The notes under the pieces: generated by a model
What the model saw: only the letters and a program-made list of their open reading frames with translations
Databases searched by the model: none
Told to the model about the DNA's origin: nothing
Made by a program: the position numbers and the translations under genes
NCBI GenBank assembly: GCA_937927515.1
Contig: CALBDO010000006.1
Coordinates: 62,001 to 126,000 of the forward strand
Length of the DNA stretch: 64,000 bases
Direction of reading: 5' to 3'
Source: Candidatus Kapaibacterium sp.
Lineage (GTDB): Bacteria > Bacteroidota > Ignavibacteria > Kapaibacteriales > UBA2268
In this document: piece after piece, positions 62,103 to 64,000 of the stretch
How the letters are laid out: the number at the start of each line of letters is the position of its first letter
How positions within the stretch are numbered: the first letter of the stretch is position 1

Positions 62103-62819
62103 TCATACACTGAATTCAAAGAAGCCTTTTTGGTTGTGTATCCACACGGCTGCAAGCAAGGCACCGAGTGCAAATCCCTTTCTATTTTTTGCTGTGTGTG
62201 TAATTTCAATCGTGTCGAATTCAGAATCAAATAAAATTTTGTGTACTCCAAATACTTCCCCAAATCTTAATGAAGCAATTTGGAGACTATTTTCGTCCAC
62301 ATCCAATGGATTTGTTGTTATGCGCTCTTTGCTTTTAATGTTCTCCAAAATTTTTTTAGCTATCAACAGAGCTGTGCCACTTGGAGCGTCCTTTTTATGT
62401 CGATGGTGTATCTCTTCAATTAAAATGTCGTAGTTGTTGATGGAATTAATGAACTTTGAAATTTGTTCAACTGTCTTCAAAAGAATTTGAATACCAACGG
62501 AAAAATTTGGACTATAAATCAAACCAATTTGTTCCTGCTCGACAATTCGCTTTACCTCTTCAAGTCTATCATACCAACCAGTTGTTCCAACAACAATATT
62601 CTTTTTCATTTTTGCAATCGTTTTAATGTTTTCGAACACTGCTGTTGGGGTGGTAAATTCTATGGCTACATCAAAGTCGTAATTTTTCCCCAGAACCAGT
62701 GGTTTATCGATGTCAAATATGTCTGTTAAAATAAAGCCCTTTTCTATGGCGAGGTGTTCGATTTCCTTACCCATTTTGCCATATCCAATCAGCGCAATTT
62801 TAGGTTTTTGAGTGGTCAT
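62103..62819 (-). CDS. dapB: 4-hydroxy-tetrahydrodipicolinate reductase
   Basis: DapB reduces the dihydrodipicolinate precursor with NAD(P)H in the diaminopimelate and lysine pathway. I-A-L-I-G-Y-G-K-M-G-K-E-I (about 8-20) is the nucleotide site, V-G-T-T-G-W (about 77-82) follows, and the catalytic E-I-H-H-R-H-K-K-D-A-P-S-G-T-A segment is complete near residue 140. At 238 residues it is at the short end of the family. It overlaps the aminotransferase gene by 4 bases (ATGA). The region between it and tRNA-Gln (61952-62102) holds nothing I can identify. Confidence 0.93.
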   Translation of the reverse strand: MTTQKPKIALIGYGKMGKEIEHLAIEKGFILTDIFDIDKPLVLGKNYDFDVAIEFTTPTAVFENIKTIAKMKKNIVVGTTGWYDRLEEVKRIVEQEQIGLIYSPNFSVGIQILLKTVEQISKFINSINNYDILIEEIHHRHKKDAPSGTALLIAKKILENIKSKERITTNPLDVDENSLQIASLRFGEVFGVHKILFDSEFDTIEITHTAKNRKGFALGALLAAVWIHNQKGFFEFSV

Positions 62820-64000
62820 AGATATTGGCCTTTGTAGTGGTAATAAAACTCGGATATTAGGTCGAAAGCCTCGGCAAGAACTTCTTCTGGCGGAAGAATG
62901 ACTATTCTAAAATGGTGGGTACCCGGCTTTTGGCCAAAGCCACTTCCGGGTACCACTACTACTCCAGTTTCTTTCATAAGTTCCATTGCAAAATGACTAT
63001 CATCGGCAACATCTATGGAGGGAAATGCATAAAAAGCTCCGTGTGGTTCAACAACATTAATACCTTCGATTTTATTGATTTTTTCCAGGACTATGTCTCT
63101 TCTCTTTTTGAGTTTGGCGTTTATTTCTGCTAAATGTTGCTGGTCCCCAAGAAGTGCCACAGGTATTGCATATTGAATCGGGTGGTTCGCACATAGTCGA
63201 GCCCGTAATATTTTATTTATTGCATCAACATAATCTTCGAGCTTGGAGCTTGGACCACTAACTACACCCCACCCAATCCTGAACCCGGGAGCAATGTAGT
63301 TTTTAGACAAGCCAGAAAATGTAATGCATGGCAAATCTTGCGAAAGGGATGCAATGGATATATGCTTTGCGTTATCGAATAGAAGCTTGTCATATATTTC
63401 GTCTGCGAATACCACTAAATTGTATTTTAGGGAAATTTCAACAATTTCATTCAAAATTTCTTGTGAAAATACTGCCCCGGTTGGATTATTTGGATTAATC
63501 AATACAATTGCACGGGTTTTGTCATTAATTATTTTCTTAATGTGGTCTACGTCGGGTTGCCAGCCATTTGATTCATCCAAATAATAAGCATTTGCAACAA
63601 GTTCCAACTTACTTTGAATAGCAGAGTATAAGGGGTATCCGGGCTCTGGAATCAAAACATTTTCTCCGGGATTGAGCAAGGCAGTAAGGCAAATTTCAAT
63701 TGCTTCGCTTGCTCCAGTTGTAATAAAAGTATCGACGATGTTGTTTATACTTTTTCGTCTTGCATCTTCTTCGATTGCTTCGAGTGCAATTTTAATTCCG
63801 GATGACGGAGAGTAGCCATTATGGTTATCTAGCATAGCTTTGTAAACAGCATCGATAATTTGTTGTGGAGTTTTGTGTCCATAAGGATTTGGGTCTCCAA
63901 TGTTTAGATAGAGCATCTTTTTCCCAGTTTTAGCCACTTGCTCAGCCAAGACAATAATGTCTCGAATTGCGTATGCAATACCATGTGTTCTCTTTGCAGG
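62816..64000 (-). CDS. PLP-dependent aminotransferase, class I/II (5' end outside window)
   Basis: The frame is open to the window edge, and the residues before the TTG at 63949 continue the alignment (A-Y-A-I-R-D-I-I), so the true start lies beyond 64000. L-Y-L-N-I-G-D-P-N-P-Y-G, N-P-N-N-P-T-G-A-V, A-D-E-I-Y-D-K-L, S-G-L-S-K-N-Y with the PLP lysine, and R-I-G-W are clear. The closest named groups are the alanine/aspartate aminotransferases of the AlaA/AspC type. Coupling to dapB suggests a part in lysine or diaminopimelate synthesis, for instance as an aminotransferase of that pathway; substrate remains unproved. Confidence 0.9.
   Translation of the reverse strand, partial: PAKRTHGIAYAIRDIIVLAEQVAKTGKKMLYLNIGDPNPYGHKTPQQIIDAVYKAMLDNHNGYSPSSGIKIALEAIEEDARRKSINNIVDTFITTGASEAIEICLTALLNPGENVLIPEPGYPLYSAIQSKLELVANAYYLDESNGWQPDVDHIKKIINDKTRAIVLINPNNPTGAVFSQEILNEIVEISLKYNLVVFADEIYDKLLFDNAKHISIASLSQDLPCITFSGLSKNYIAPGFRIGWGVVSGPSSKLEDYVDAINKILRARLCANHPIQYAIPVALLGDQQHLAEINAKLKKRRDIVLEKINKIEGINVVEPHGAFYAFPSIDVADDSHFAMELMKETGVVVVPGSGFGQKPGTHHFRIVILPPEEVLAEAFDLISEFYYHYKGQYL

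Noticed and set aside
1-64000. Defence islands, CRISPR arrays, insertion sequences, integrases and attachment sites
   Set aside because: No transposase, integrase, cas gene, regularly spaced repeat, or tRNA-linked direct repeat was seen; the window reads as ordinary core chromosome.

Overview
The window is a compact, visibly AT-rich bacterial chromosome segment with about 58 protein genes (two cut by the window ends) and two tRNA genes. I see no insertion sequence, prophage, CRISPR array or rRNA. Several features point to the FCB superphylum, most likely the Ignavibacteria/Kapabacteria side of the Chlorobi-Bacteroidota lineage: an alternative complex III operon joined to an A2-type caa3 oxidase, a giant secreted protein ending in a type IX secretion (Por) sorting domain, many lipoproteins and outer-membrane barrels, and TAnnTTTG promoter-like boxes ahead of many genes. 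Several genes also carry good Shine-Dalgarno sequences (AGGAGG-type) and FliW/CsrA is present, which is less like typical Bacteroidetes. The assignment is an inference from gene content.

Layout. 1-4.4 kb (+): a chain of overlapping genes (YjbQ end, SemiSWEET, NadB, YihY, TrmH/SpoU methyltransferase, lipoprotein). 4.65-19.66 kb (+): the respiratory island, with pentaheme ActA, ActB, ActC, an ActD-ActE fusion, ActF, a membrane-anchored cytochrome c, Sco1, caa3 oxidase subunits I, III, IV and II (II with a fused cytochrome c), heme o synthase and an unrecognised multi-TM cytochrome c. Together these would move electrons from menaquinol to oxygen. 19.7-24.1 kb (+): panB, a J-domain protein, a rhodanese, a sigma-54 activator and HemW. 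24.1-28.5 kb: DUF429 protein, porin, lipoprotein, a small FlgM-like protein and an orphan membrane protein. 28.8-39.6 kb: lysine 6-aminotransferase, C69 peptidase, MlaD-like protein, sirtuin, AcpS, SmpB, TyrRS, an aspartase carrying an N-terminal cyclic-nucleotide-binding-like domain, an EamA transporter and a ComB-like phosphatase.

39.6-55.6 kb: FtsK, followed mostly by minus-strand genes (small unknown proteins, ferredoxin-NADP reductase, CNNM/CBS protein, LEA-like lipoprotein, tRNA with CAT anticodon, bifunctional nuclease, EtfA/EtfB), then SecG and a TonB-dependent receptor on plus, then hemC, a response regulator, csrA and fliW as one minus-strand operon, and FtcD. 55.8-64 kb: the 1277-residue T9SS cargo protein, a strong terminator, pyruvate kinase, tRNA-Gln(CTG), DapB and the truncated aminotransferase.

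The most unusual items are the aspartase with a degenerate cNMP-binding domain, the ActD-ActE fusion, the multi-TM cytochrome c at the end of the respiratory island, the orphan 452-residue membrane protein, and a palindrome overlapping a possible promoter ahead of the lysine aminotransferase. I did not find a defence system or other wholly new multi-gene system.
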